A stretch of DNA of 28,226 bases from a virus, in the IMG/VR virus record IMGVR_UViG_3300037109_000037, positions 1-28,226 of that record. One strand, given 5' to 3'. The translations under genes and the position numbers were made by a program. How positions within the stretch are numbered: position 1 is the stretch's first letter; the number at the start of each line of letters is the position of its first letter. Positions 13,542 to 19,830 of this stretch are shown here, piece by piece. The notes under the pieces were generated by a model that saw only the letters and a program-made list of their open reading frames with translations, was not told the DNA's origin and ran no database searches.

Positions 13542-14195
13542 ATGCCGCCTCGGTACACCATCCGCCAGGTCGTCGGAACCTATCGCCGCAAGGCGTTCGG
13601 CACGTGCAACGACGACGGCTCGCCGCGCCGGCCAGCCTACGGGCCCGATGCCATCGTGGCGTTCTACGGGATGCTCGAGCTCGCCGAGGAGCAGCCGCGG
13701 CGCGGGCACTTCGAGTCGGAGCGGCTCCTGCGCGTGCTCCTCGAGGGCCCGGCCGGGAGGGGTCGGCGCTTCGCCCGCCAGGTGCCTTTCCTGATCCTGC
13801 AGGGCGATCTGGTGGCCGCCGCCGGCGGCGGTCTGGACGTCGAGGGCTGGGAGATCCTCCAGGAAGGCGACACCACCATCGCCGACCGGGTTGCACGGTT
13901 CCGGTCACGGCGCCGTAACGCGCCTGCTAACGCCGAGGCTAACGGTGCCGGTAACGGCGATGTAACGCCAGCGCTAACGCCCCGTGTAACGGACGAGCCC
14001 CGCACGCGACGCGACGCGCGCGCCACGACGCGCCCGCAACGCCGTGGCGACGGCTACCAGGCGACGGTGGACGGAATCTCTACGAAGGCTCAACAGCAGC
14101 CTGAGGCCGTTGGCGCGCAGGAGGGCGCCGAGGACGGCTCCTGGTTCGAGGCCACGTCACCCGCTGCTGTTCAGCCTGTTGGGACTGTTCGATGA
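13542..14195 (+). CDS. Probable phage replication initiator/replisome organizer
   Basis: 217 residues from ATG 13542, the first gene of the second rightward operon. Residues ~1-100 form a helical domain (PDAIVAFYGMLELAEEQP, ERLLRVLLEGPAG, RRFARQVPFLILQGDLV, then WEILQEGDTTIADRVARFR), the style of phage replication proteins that end this domain with an EGD...V..R..R.R helix. A low-complexity Asn/Ala/Thr/Arg linker follows, encoded by the phased TAACG repeats, then a short tail. An origin within the initiator gene is known from lambda O and many siphophages, which supports the call. No helicase or polymerase motif is present. Assignment is by pattern and context. Confidence 0.55.
   Translation: MPPRYTIRQVVGTYRRKAFGTCNDDGSPRRPAYGPDAIVAFYGMLELAEEQPRRGHFESERLLRVLLEGPAGRGRRFARQVPFLILQGDLVAAAGGGLDVEGWEILQEGDTTIADRVARFRSRRRNAPANAEANGAGNGDVTPALTPRVTDEPRTRRDARATTRPQRRGDGYQATVDGISTKAQQQPEAVGAQEGAEDGSWFEATSPAAVQPVGTVR
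13916..13991. repeat. Seven phased TAACG repeats, candidate replication origin iterons
   Basis: TAACG occurs at 13916, 13928, 13940, 13952, 13963, 13975 and 13987, with steps of 12, 12, 12, 11, 12 and 12 bases, all in the same direction. The first four fall in a reading phase that encodes Asn; after the single 11-base step the last three encode Val-Thr or Leu-Thr. The DNA word and its near-helical spacing survive a change of codon phase, so the signal is at DNA level. It lies inside the initiator-like gene, like the lambda ori in O. Confidence 0.65.
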
Positions 14196-14596
14196 CGAAG
14201 ACCTACGACCGGAGCACCTACGCGGCTGCACGCCGAGCGTGGGCAGAGGGCGACTTCCGGGATCGGCGCTGGCACGCGATCTACCGGCTGGCATCGGAGC
14301 GCGGCTACATCTACCCGCCGACCGGGACCGTCCACGATGACCGCGAGGATGAGCAGCCGAGTCAACGGGCGGTCGTCTACGCGGCGATGTGCGACCAGCC
14401 GGGCGAGCTCGAGCGGGTCATGCGGCGCTCGTCCTCGTGGTCGGCGGTCGTCGCCCAGCTCATCACCCACGTCGAGCGGCTCCGGGAGGACGCCGATCGC
14501 ACCCAGGACGACGTCGATTGGAAGAAGCGGGATCGTCCGCCTCGCGGCGCGGTCCCCGAAGCGATCGCCTCGATCCTGCATCGGATCGCGTCATGA
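14192..14596 (+). CDS. Hypothetical protein of the replication operon
   Basis: 134 residues, ATG overlapping the initiator-like stop. N-terminal YAAARRAWAEGDFRDRRWHAIYRLASERGYIYPPTG, a basic helix pair with aromatic residues, followed by an acidic linker and two more helices (VVAQLITHVERLREDAD). No catalytic motif. The position directly after an initiator is where phages often keep a helicase loader, but nothing in the sequence proves that. Confidence 0.65.
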   Translation: MTKTYDRSTYAAARRAWAEGDFRDRRWHAIYRLASERGYIYPPTGTVHDDREDEQPSQRAVVYAAMCDQPGELERVMRRSSSWSAVVAQLITHVERLREDADRTQDDVDWKKRDRPPRGAVPEAIASILHRIAS

Positions 14597-15084
14597 CCGA
14601 GCCCATGTTCGCTGAACTCGAGCGGGCAGCCGAAGTCCGCCCCTCCGGGCGCTCCCTCTTCGTCCGCGTCCGGGGCGTCCCGATCCCGCAGGGCTCGATG
14701 CGCGGCTTCGTCCGAGGTGGCCATGCCGTCCTTACGAGCGACAACCCGCGCCTGCGGAGCTGGCGCAACGACCTGGCGGCCGCGCTCTTCGCGGCGCGGG
14801 AGGGCCTCCCGATGACCGGGGCTGTCCGCCTCGAGGTCGCGTTCTTCCTGCCTCGCCCCGCCTCCCACTTCGGGCGCCACGGGCTCCTGCCGTCGGCCCC
14901 ACCCCGCCCGATCGGCGCCCGGGATGACCTCGACAAGCTCGTCCGCGCCATCGGGGACGCGGCGACTGTTGCCGGGGTGTGGCGTGACGATGGACAGGTC
15001 GTCGACTGTCGCTCCTCGAAGGACTGGGCCGAGCCGGAGGAGGGCCCAGGCGTGCGCATCGTGATCGCGGAGCTGAATCCGTGA
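14593..15084 (+). CDS. rusA: RusA-like Holliday-junction resolvase
   Basis: 163 residues, ATG overlapping the previous stop. It has the RusA layout: VRGVPIPQGSMRGF entry strand, a basic segment with SWRNDLAAALF, then VRLEVAFFLPRP, and the catalytic region RDDLDKLVRAIGDA (D112, D114, K115) with WRDDGQVV (D132, D133) and SSKDWA. The acidic set and Lys match RusA, a homodimer that cuts four-way junctions symmetrically. The closing GPGVRIVIAEL strand is typical. It would resolve replication or recombination intermediates produced with SbcCD and the annealing protein. Confidence 0.85.
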   Translation: MTEPMFAELERAAEVRPSGRSLFVRVRGVPIPQGSMRGFVRGGHAVLTSDNPRLRSWRNDLAAALFAAREGLPMTGAVRLEVAFFLPRPASHFGRHGLLPSAPPRPIGARDDLDKLVRAIGDAATVAGVWRDDGQVVDCRSSKDWAEPEEGPGVRIVIAELNP

Positions 15085-15302
15085 CCGCGGCGCGCTGCCG
15101 GTCCGCCGTTGGCCTGGTCACGATGGCCACTCGGTGCATCCTGCCCGCAGGGCACGGCGTCGACAACCCGCCGCCGGACTGGTGGCATCAGGGCAAGGGT
15201 CTCTCGAAGTTCCCATACCAGCGCATCGACTGGATGCCGGGCGACCGTCGCGAGTTCGAGAGCGACCGCGATGACGAGTTCGCCTGGGAGGCACTCCGAT
15301 GA
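15081..15302 (+). CDS. Small conserved phage protein with Cys/His motif
   Basis: 73 residues from GTG 15081 overlapping the resolvase stop. The pattern CRSAVGLVTMATRC, then LPAGHG, then PDWWHQGKG, resembles short phage proteins with a C...C...H...WH arrangement that may hold one metal. The C-terminal third is acidic. Function unknown; the ATGA overlap to the next gene shows it belongs to this operon. Confidence 0.6.
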   Translation: MTAARCRSAVGLVTMATRCILPAGHGVDNPPPDWWHQGKGLSKFPYQRIDWMPGDRREFESDRDDEFAWEALR

Positions 15303-16213
15303 CCCGCCGCGAGCTCGGGGCCTGGACGCTGCTCTGGACGCTGATCGCCACGGCGGTCGCCGTCGGCATCGTCGCCGGCTTCCTGGTCCTCTCCGCGCTC
15401 GATCCCGGCGCCGCTCTCGCGGCCTCCCGGCCAGCGGCCATCCCCACGAGCACCGCGTCCCGTGACTTGTCCGGGCCCGCTGCCGCGTCCGGATCGCCGC
15501 TCGCCGGGGTATCGCAGTCGGCGGCTGGGGCACCCTACGGGCCGGCCAGCCCGTCACCGTCGCCCGTCGCGACGGCCACGCCGGGGCGTGGACTCACACC
15601 CGGGCGGACCCCGATCCCCTCCGCCCGGGTCACCCGCACCGTCCGCGGGATCGCGTCGACCTACGGCCCGGCGTTCGGCCCGGGCTGGCTCGCGCTGCCC
15701 GAAGGCGTCGGCGTCCGGGTTCGCGTCTGCGGGCCGGCCGCATGCATCGTCCGCACCAGCAATGACGCCGAGCCGGACCTCGCCATGCAGCGAGCCGGCC
15801 GCATCGCCGACGATCGCGGGCTGGCCGCACTGACGGAGGTTTTGCACGAGCTCCACTCCTGGGACGCGTTCTCCGAGCAGAGCGAGGCCGCCGACATTCT
15901 CGGCGACCGCGCCGTCTTCTGGCCGACCGGGACCGACGAATACCGCGAGTTGATCCGGCAATACCAGGCCGAGATTGCTCGTCTTCGCAAGATCGAAACG
16001 GCGGCGGAGGCGACGGTTGCCGCGGCCAACTCCGTGATCTTTGCTGATCGTCTGATCCTGAACACGTCCGAGATGGAGAGGGCGCTTTCCGTGCTCGATG
16101 AAGTCTCCGACGCTCTTGGGGCTGCCCTCCATCCCATCCCGAAGGCGGACATACCGCTGGACGCCGAGGAGCTTCACCCGAACGCACCGTGGAATGCGGG
16201 TGGCGAAGCATGA
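15299..16213 (+). CDS. Membrane-anchored double-psi beta-barrel-like protein with unusual C-terminal extension
   Basis: 304 residues. A membrane anchor/signal lies at ~10-33 (LLWTLIATAVAVGIVAGFLVL), a Ser/Pro/Thr/Ala linker at ~43-110, then a domain at ~115-170 of RlpA/double-psi barrel style (VRGIASTYGPAFGPGW...VRVCGPAACIVRTSNDAEPD...MQRAGRIAD). The barrel seems to stop early. From ~172 the sequence switches to a different, helical and less GC-rich part with coiled coil IRQYQAEIARLRKIETA (~219-235). This looks like a fusion of a shortened barrel with a second protein. The next gene encodes a full-length relative. Cell-envelope location is predicted; function unknown. Confidence 0.65.
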   Translation: MTRRELGAWTLLWTLIATAVAVGIVAGFLVLSALDPGAALAASRPAAIPTSTASRDLSGPAAASGSPLAGVSQSAAGAPYGPASPSPSPVATATPGRGLTPGRTPIPSARVTRTVRGIASTYGPAFGPGWLALPEGVGVRVRVCGPAACIVRTSNDAEPDLAMQRAGRIADDRGLAALTEVLHELHSWDAFSEQSEAADILGDRAVFWPTGTDEYRELIRQYQAEIARLRKIETAAEATVAAANSVIFADRLILNTSEMERALSVLDEVSDALGAALHPIPKADIPLDAEELHPNAPWNAGGEA

Positions 16214-16836
16214 TCCGCCGCGCCCTCGCCATCGTCGCAGCCCTCCTCGTCCTCCTGGCCGTACTTGCCCTCCATGCCCTCCCCGCGGCGAGCGATGTCC
16301 CGGTGGTGTCCGGCGTGGTGCCGGCGGGGGAGTTCGAGCGCGTCCCATTCATAAGCCGCACCGGCGTAACTGCTGGCTTGTCCAGCGCAAGTGGTCCGGA
16401 CGGCCTGGAACCCGGATACGACCCGGCCACTGGCCCGGGCAACGTCGCTAATGCCGGGAGCCCGAGTCCCATAACAGCGTGGCGGGCCGAACCATCCCGA
16501 ACCCCCTCCCCGTCGGTGCGCGCTGTGCCCAGCGTCGCGCCCGTCCGTGCCGAAGTGCCTACGGCGTCCGTGACGGGGATTGCCTCCTGGTTCGCCAGCC
16601 CGATCGGCGTATCCGCTGCCGGCCCTGCGCTCCGGGCGGCGCTCGGTGCGGGCTGGCGCGGTCGGCAAGTATCGGTGTGCGCCGGCCCGCGGTGCGTGAG
16701 CACGATCCTCGGCGACTGGTGCCACTGCGGCGACCGGCACGGCGTCCCGACCGTGATCGACCTGGACGTGGCGGCGTTCCGCCAACTGGCCCCGTTGAGC
16801 ATCGGCGTGATCGCCGTGGAGGTGACGTTCCCATGA
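16210..16836 (+). CDS. Secreted/anchored double-psi beta-barrel-like (RlpA-like) protein
   Basis: 208 residues, ATG overlapping the previous stop. N-terminal membrane segment at ~5-25 (LAIVAALLVLLAVLALHAL), a long Ser/Pro/Ala linker (~30-118), then a C-terminal domain at ~119-208: VTGIASWFASPIGVSAAGPAL, RGRQVSVC...CVSTILGDWCHC, and TVIDLDVAAFRQLAP...GVIAVEVTF. The GIASWF start, the IDL...F..L stretch and the closing strand match RlpA-type double-psi barrels. The four Cys could form disulfides outside the cell. Such domains bind or cleave glycan in some families. Being duplicated in the replication operon is unusual. Confidence 0.7.
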   Translation: MIRRALAIVAALLVLLAVLALHALPAASDVPVVSGVVPAGEFERVPFISRTGVTAGLSSASGPDGLEPGYDPATGPGNVANAGSPSPITAWRAEPSRTPSPSVRAVPSVAPVRAEVPTASVTGIASWFASPIGVSAAGPALRAALGAGWRGRQVSVCAGPRCVSTILGDWCHCGDRHGVPTVIDLDVAAFRQLAPLSIGVIAVEVTFP

Positions 16837-17270
16837 CCGACATCGACCTCGAGTACACGCCGATCCTCACCCTCATCTCGCGGCCCACCCGCGACACTCC
16901 CGAGGCCGCGCTGGCGGCGGCGATCGAGGATCACTTCGCGACCGGGAGGCACGGCTGGTCATACGAGTCGTGCGCTACCGCCGTGGTGATGTCCCTGCCT
17001 CCGGGCTGGTGCGGGCACCCTGACGAGTACGAGGAAGCCACGGCTATGGCGATGAACTTCGGGGAGGGAGTAGCCGAGGGACGCAAGGAAGCAGAGGCCG
17101 AGATCGCCCGGCTGCGGGCGGCGCTGGCAGAGATCGTGGCGATGGAGCGATACGTCACCAGCCCTACCCGACTGGACCTGATGGTGACGCTTGGCCGCGC
17201 TCTTGACGTGGCAAAGGGCGCCCTCGGCCTTCTCGAACCTCTTGCCGCCCTCGCCCCGAGCGAGCCATGA
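16833..17270 (+). CDS. Hypothetical coiled-coil protein
   Basis: 145 residues, ATG overlapping the barrel protein's stop. An N-terminal ~75 residues with SRPTRDTPEAALAAAIEDHF and a Trp/Cys/His segment (HGWSYESCATAV...GWCGHP), then a coiled coil EGRKEAEAEIARLRAALAEI (~82-101), and a helical tail. The AEIARLR coil followed by a helical region with GRAL...GALGLL parallels the C-terminal extension of the 15299 gene (AEIARLR...RALSVL...LGAAL), suggesting distant relatedness. No function recognised. Confidence 0.6.
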   Translation: MTDIDLEYTPILTLISRPTRDTPEAALAAAIEDHFATGRHGWSYESCATAVVMSLPPGWCGHPDEYEEATAMAMNFGEGVAEGRKEAEAEIARLRAALAEIVAMERYVTSPTRLDLMVTLGRALDVAKGALGLLEPLAALAPSEP

Positions 17271-17410
17271 CCCGCATCGCCGCCATCTCGCTGCTCCTGC
17301 TCCTCGCGTTCCTCGCCACCCGGCGACGGGAGGAGATCGTGGATTGGGACGAGTACGTGCGCCGGGCTCATTGGTCGCCGGATGAGGATGGCTGGGGGAT
17401 CGGCGTATGA
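17267..17410 (+). CDS. 47-residue membrane-anchored protein
   Basis: ATG overlaps the previous stop. One N-terminal transmembrane helix (IAAISLLLLLAFLAT), an RRRE stop-transfer cluster, then a ~28-residue acidic, Trp-rich cytoplasmic tail (DWDEYVRRAHW...DGWGIGV). It ends in an ATGA overlap with the DUF4326-like gene. Too short for many gene callers; supported by charge pattern and overlaps. Confidence 0.55.
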   Translation: MTRIAAISLLLLLAFLATRRREEIVDWDEYVRRAHWSPDEDGWGIGV

Positions 17411-17778
17411 GCGCCCGCATCCAGCGCCGCCGGACGAAGGGCTGGCGGATGCCCGATGGCGCGGTCTACGTCGGTCGGCCGTCTCGCTGGGGAAACCCGT
17501 TCGTTCTCGGCGAGACATACCTGTGGCTCGGCTCGACGGATTTGCCCTTCCCGATCGGCACCCATCGTGAGCCCGGCGTCTATGACCACAACATCCGCGT
17601 CGAGCGTCTGACCGAGCCGAGGATCGCTGTCGAGTGGTTCCGGGCATGGTTCCCCATGCTTCAGTCCAACCGGCCCTATTTCGGCCTCGATCCCCTCCGC
17701 GGCCATGACCTCGTCTGCTGGTGCCCGCTCGACCAGCCCTGCCACGCCGACGTGCTCCTAGAACTGGCGAACGTATGA
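17407..17778 (+). CDS. DUF4326-like protein
   Basis: 123 residues. The N-terminus RRRTKGWRMPDGAVYVGRP, with SRWGNPFVLGE, and the C-terminus LRGHDLVCWCPLDQPCHADVLLELAN are the recognisable ends of the DUF4326 family. That family is common in phages and mobile elements and carries a conserved CWC...CHAD cluster that may bind metal. The biochemical role of the family is not established to my knowledge. It is a complete copy coupled to neighbours by ATGA overlaps. Confidence 0.85.
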   Translation: MSARIQRRRTKGWRMPDGAVYVGRPSRWGNPFVLGETYLWLGSTDLPFPIGTHREPGVYDHNIRVERLTEPRIAVEWFRAWFPMLQSNRPYFGLDPLRGHDLVCWCPLDQPCHADVLLELANV

Positions 17779-17936
17779 GCGTCATCCTTGACGTCGATCC
17801 CGCAACCGCCCATCGGTTCGCCGGACGGGACCGTGTTGACGCTCGCCTCGGCTACACGTTCTGCGGCATCCGGTTCGCATGGGCCGAGCCGCGCAAGGGG
17901 CAGCGGGCGTCGCGCTGTCGGGCGTGCTGGGGATGA
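17775..17936 (+). CDS. Small hypothetical protein with Cys pair
   Basis: 53 residues, ATG overlapping the DUF4326-like stop. The order TAHRFAGRDRVDARLGYTFCG, then a basic RKGQRASRCRACWG end, resembles small phage proteins with a single Cys followed by a C-x2-C pair. One zinc site is possible. Nothing more can be said. Confidence 0.5.
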   Translation: MSVILDVDPATAHRFAGRDRVDARLGYTFCGIRFAWAEPRKGQRASRCRACWG

Positions 17937-18025
17937 ACTGGTTCGCCGTCATCGGCTGCGCGCTCATGTTGCTCTCGGCGGCCATCGTGGTCGGGCTGAT
18001 CGTCTTCCTGTTGGGGCTGGCGTGA
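17933..18025 (+). CDS. 30-residue single-pass membrane peptide
   Basis: ATG overlaps the previous stop and the end overlaps the excisionase GTG. Nearly the entire product is one hydrophobic helix (WFAVIGCALMLLSAAIVVGL and on). It is probably real because of its exact chaining within the operon. It might be a small regulator of a membrane protein; no evidence beyond hydrophobicity. Confidence 0.5.
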   Translation: MNWFAVIGCALMLLSAAIVVGLIVFLLGLA

Positions 18026-18411
18026 CGACCACGCTCACGCCAGCCGAGGTCGCCGACGCCCTCAAGGTGAGCCGCAGCCTCGTGCTGGCGTGGATCCGCG
18101 AGGGTCGGCTGGGTCACTTCCGGGCCGGGCGGATCATCCGCGTGACGACAGAGGACCTCGCCGCGTTCGTGGAGGCGCATCATGCGCAGGATGGGCAAGG
18201 TGAAGGGTCGCGGGAACGGCCAGGGCAGCATCTACCAGGTGCCCGGGCGTCGGAAGCCGTGGTGCGCGACCATCAGCGCGGGCTGGCGGAACGGCAAGCT
18301 CGTCCGCGTGGCCCGCTACGCAGCGTCGGAGGCCGAGGCCAAGCGGCTCCTGCGACGGCTCCGGGCGGAGCACGCCGAACCACGTCGCTGGGACATCCCG
18401 ACCGTGGCTGA
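18022..18411 (+). CDS. xis: Excisionase-like (MerR/Xis) HTH protein, overlapping the integrase start
   Basis: 129 residues from GTG 18022. The first ~55 residues are a standard Xis/MerR winged HTH: LTPAEVADALKVSRSLVLAW, then IREGRLGHFRAGRIIRVTTE and DLAAFVEAHH. Such proteins bind near att and direct integrase to excision. The frame then runs on for ~70 Arg/Gly/Ala-rich residues inside the integrase gene in another phase, an overlap of up to 230 bases. The tail looks like a shadow of the integrase codons, so the functional part probably ends near residue 58 and the rest may be tolerated. Regulation together with int is implied by the overlap. Confidence 0.65.
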   Translation: MTTTLTPAEVADALKVSRSLVLAWIREGRLGHFRAGRIIRVTTEDLAAFVEAHHAQDGQGEGSRERPGQHLPGARASEAVVRDHQRGLAERQARPRGPLRSVGGRGQAAPATAPGGARRTTSLGHPDRG

Positions 18412-19270
18412 CCATCTCGAGGCGTGGCTGCTCGAGGTCGGCCGCCGGCGGGCGCCGCAGACGACGGCCACCTACCGCTCCGCCGCCGAGACGTGGATCA
18501 TCCCGGCGCTCGGGGAGGTCCGGCTCGACGATCTCACCCGCGGCCAGGTGCAGGCGCTCGTCGACGACGTCGCCGCGATCCGCCGACCCGCCACGGCGCA
18601 GAACGTCCACCACACGATCCGGGCCGCGCTCTCGTCGGCCGTCCGTGACGAGCTGGTGCCGCGCAACGTGGCCTCCCTCGTGGAGGGCCCAGTATCGGAT
18701 CACGCACAGACGGCGATCCTCGAGGGTGACGCGGCGCGCCGCCTGGTCGCCGCGATCGCCGACGACTGGCTGGGCCCGCTGTATGTCCTGCTCCTGGCCA
18801 CGGGTCTCCGGCTCGGCGAGGCATGCGCGCTGGACTGGCGCGACCTCGACCTCGAGCGCGGCACGGTCGCCGTCCGCCAGGGCAAGACGGCCCGCAGCGT
18901 CCGCACCGTGCCGATCCTGGCCTTCGCGCTGCCCGTGCTCCGCGCCCACCGCAGCCGGGCAGCCACCGTCGACCTGGACTCGCCGGTCTTCCGCGGGGCC
19001 CGGTCCCACGACCGCCTGACCGGCTATGTCGCGAGCCAGCACTGGCCGCGGCTGCTCCGGGACGTCGGCTGGCGCCCGATGCGCGCCCACGACCTGCGCC
19101 ATGCCCACGCCAGCCTGCAGCTGGCCGCCGGGACGCCGATGCGGGCGATCGCCGACCAGCTCGGCCACGCGAACCCGAGCCTGACGGCGAACGTCTACGC
19201 CCACCTGGGATCGGGCGCCCTGCGCGACGCGGCGGACCGCGTCGACGACCTCCTCAAGCGGGAAAGCTGA
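18182..19270 (+). CDS. int: Tyrosine-recombinase integrase
   Basis: 362 residues (ATG 18182; ATG 18191 is an alternative). An N-terminal arm-binding type domain (GSIYQVPGRRKPWCATIS...), a SAM-like core-binding domain at ~70-160, and the catalytic domain at ~175-362 with R210 (ATGLRLGEA), K235 region (RQGKTARSVRT), H303-x2-R306 (HDLRHAHA), H329 (LGHANPS) and nucleophile Y339 (ANVYAHL). All catalytic residues are present, so it should be active. It sits immediately before the tRNA-His fragment and repeats, and follows Xis, the usual int-attP module. Confidence 0.93.
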   Translation: MRRMGKVKGRGNGQGSIYQVPGRRKPWCATISAGWRNGKLVRVARYAASEAEAKRLLRRLRAEHAEPRRWDIPTVADHLEAWLLEVGRRRAPQTTATYRSAAETWIIPALGEVRLDDLTRGQVQALVDDVAAIRRPATAQNVHHTIRAALSSAVRDELVPRNVASLVEGPVSDHAQTAILEGDAARRLVAAIADDWLGPLYVLLLATGLRLGEACALDWRDLDLERGTVAVRQGKTARSVRTVPILAFALPVLRAHRSRAATVDLDSPVFRGARSHDRLTGYVASQHWPRLLRDVGWRPMRAHDLRHAHASLQLAAGTPMRAIADQLGHANPSLTANVYAHLGSGALRDAADRVDDLLKRES

Positions 19271-19306
19271 CCCCGTGGACGCTCGATTGGCCGGCCTGTC
19301 GAAATG

Positions 19307-19326
19307 GAACGAGTGCAGATCGAGTG
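19307..19326 (+). repeat. Left copy of 20-bp direct repeat, candidate integrase arm site
   Basis: GAACGAGTGCAGATCGAGTG at this place is repeated exactly at 19463-19482, in the same direction, on the other side of the tRNA-His fragment. A shorter GAGTGCAG word recurs at 19322-19329 directly after. Pairs of direct repeats flanking a core are how arm-type sites of lambda-like integrases are arranged. Confidence 0.55.
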
Positions 19327-19357
19327 CAGCCCGTCACGTGGGCCACGCCCATAGGCA

Positions 19358-19407
19358 TCGGATTGTGGCTCCGAAGGTTACGGGTTCAATCCCCGTAGGC
19401 CACCCCA
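19358..19407 (+). other. Probable attP core: 3' portion of a tRNA-His (GTG) gene
   Basis: From 19358 the sequence gives an intact anticodon arm (TCGGA/TCCGA, loop TTGTGGC, anticodon GTG at 19365-19367), a 5-nt variable loop, a T arm (ACGGG/CCCGT, loop TTCAATC), a 3' acceptor strand AGGCCAC, the C73 discriminator special to tRNA-His, and CCA. The part upstream does not complete the molecule: an acceptor-like GTGGGCC pairs in only 5 of 7 positions and the D arm is too short. It is therefore a tRNA 3' end, the usual attP core that restores the host gene on integration, lying 87 bp after int. Confidence 0.7.
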
Positions 19408-19458
19408 CTTCTCCTCGTGGGGACACCGCACAGACCCGCACCAATCCGCGCCGTTCCG

Positions 19459-19758
19459 ATGCGAACGAGTGCAGATCGAGTGATCGAACGAGTGCAGGCT
19501 GACGTGGCAACGCCGCCGCGTCCGCTGACCGACCGCGAATGGCAGGTCTTCGACCTCGTGACAGGCCCTCGCGGCTCGCGCAAGGCCGCAGCCGCGGCCC
19601 TCGGGATCAGTGAGAGCACGGTCGACGGGCACCTCCACAGCGTGTTCGCCAAGCTCGGCGTGGAGACCATCGGAGGGGCCGCTCGGAAGCTCGGACAGGC
19701 CGAACGGCACGGTGGAAAAGCACGTGGTGGAAAAGCACGGGTAGCCGCCAGCGGCTAA
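19459..19758 (+). CDS. LuxR/GerE-type HTH protein
   Basis: 99 residues from ATG 19459; a GTG at 19417 would add 14 residues of unlikely sequence, and GTG 19480 is a later choice. Residues ~21-83 form a GerE-like HTH: RPLTDREWQVFDLVTGPRGS, RKAAAAALGISESTVDGHLH and SVFAKLGVETIGGAARKLGQ. There is no receiver or ligand domain. The end has a tandem GGKAR-GGKAR repeat, encoded by two 15-bp units at 19711-19740. Its start region carries the right-hand attP repeats. It may regulate int or lysis genes; inference. Confidence 0.65.
   Translation: MRTSADRVIERVQADVATPPRPLTDREWQVFDLVTGPRGSRKAAAAALGISESTVDGHLHSVFAKLGVETIGGAARKLGQAERHGGKARGGKARVAASG
19463..19497 (+). repeat. Right copy of the direct repeat plus a half copy
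   Basis: The 20-bp word of 19307-19326 is repeated exactly at 19463-19482, and its first 12 bases (GAACGAGTGCAG) again at 19486-19497. These lie about 56 bp after the tRNA-His fragment, against about 31 bp before it for the left copy. They overlap the start of the HTH gene, so integrase binding could affect its expression. Confidence 0.55.
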
Positions 19759-19788
19759 CACGCCCACGCTTTGGAGCTGTGGACACCT

Positions 19789-19820
19789 GCCCGGACGTCG
19801 ACTCCTCTTCGCGTCCGGGC
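19789..19820 (+). terminator. GC-rich hairpin before the tRNA gene, possible terminator
   Basis: A perfect 9-bp inverted repeat (GCCCGGACG and CGTCCGGGC) with a 14-nt loop lies between the HTH gene and the tRNA. No T-run follows, so it may stop transcription weakly or guide tRNA processing. Confidence 0.35.
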
Positions 19821-19830
19821 GTCCCATCTG

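Noticed and set aside
13066-13542. Plus-strand 158-codon frame across 13216-13476
   Set aside because: It overlaps the leftward gene, which has a perfect Shine-Dalgarno and better protein character; the plus frame runs inside the preceding gene in another phase.
13916-13991. CRISPR-like array
   Set aside because: The repeat unit is only five bases with no spacers of unique 30-base type, and it is inside a coding gene.
19332-19407. A complete functional tRNA-His
   Set aside because: The 5' acceptor pairs in only 5 of 7 positions and the D arm is too short, so only the 3' part is tRNA; read as attP core instead.
19711-19740. Tandem 15-bp repeat (GGTGGAAAAGCACG) as a regulatory repeat
   Set aside because: It is in frame and encodes GGKAR twice at the HTH protein's tail; two copies are too few to claim more.
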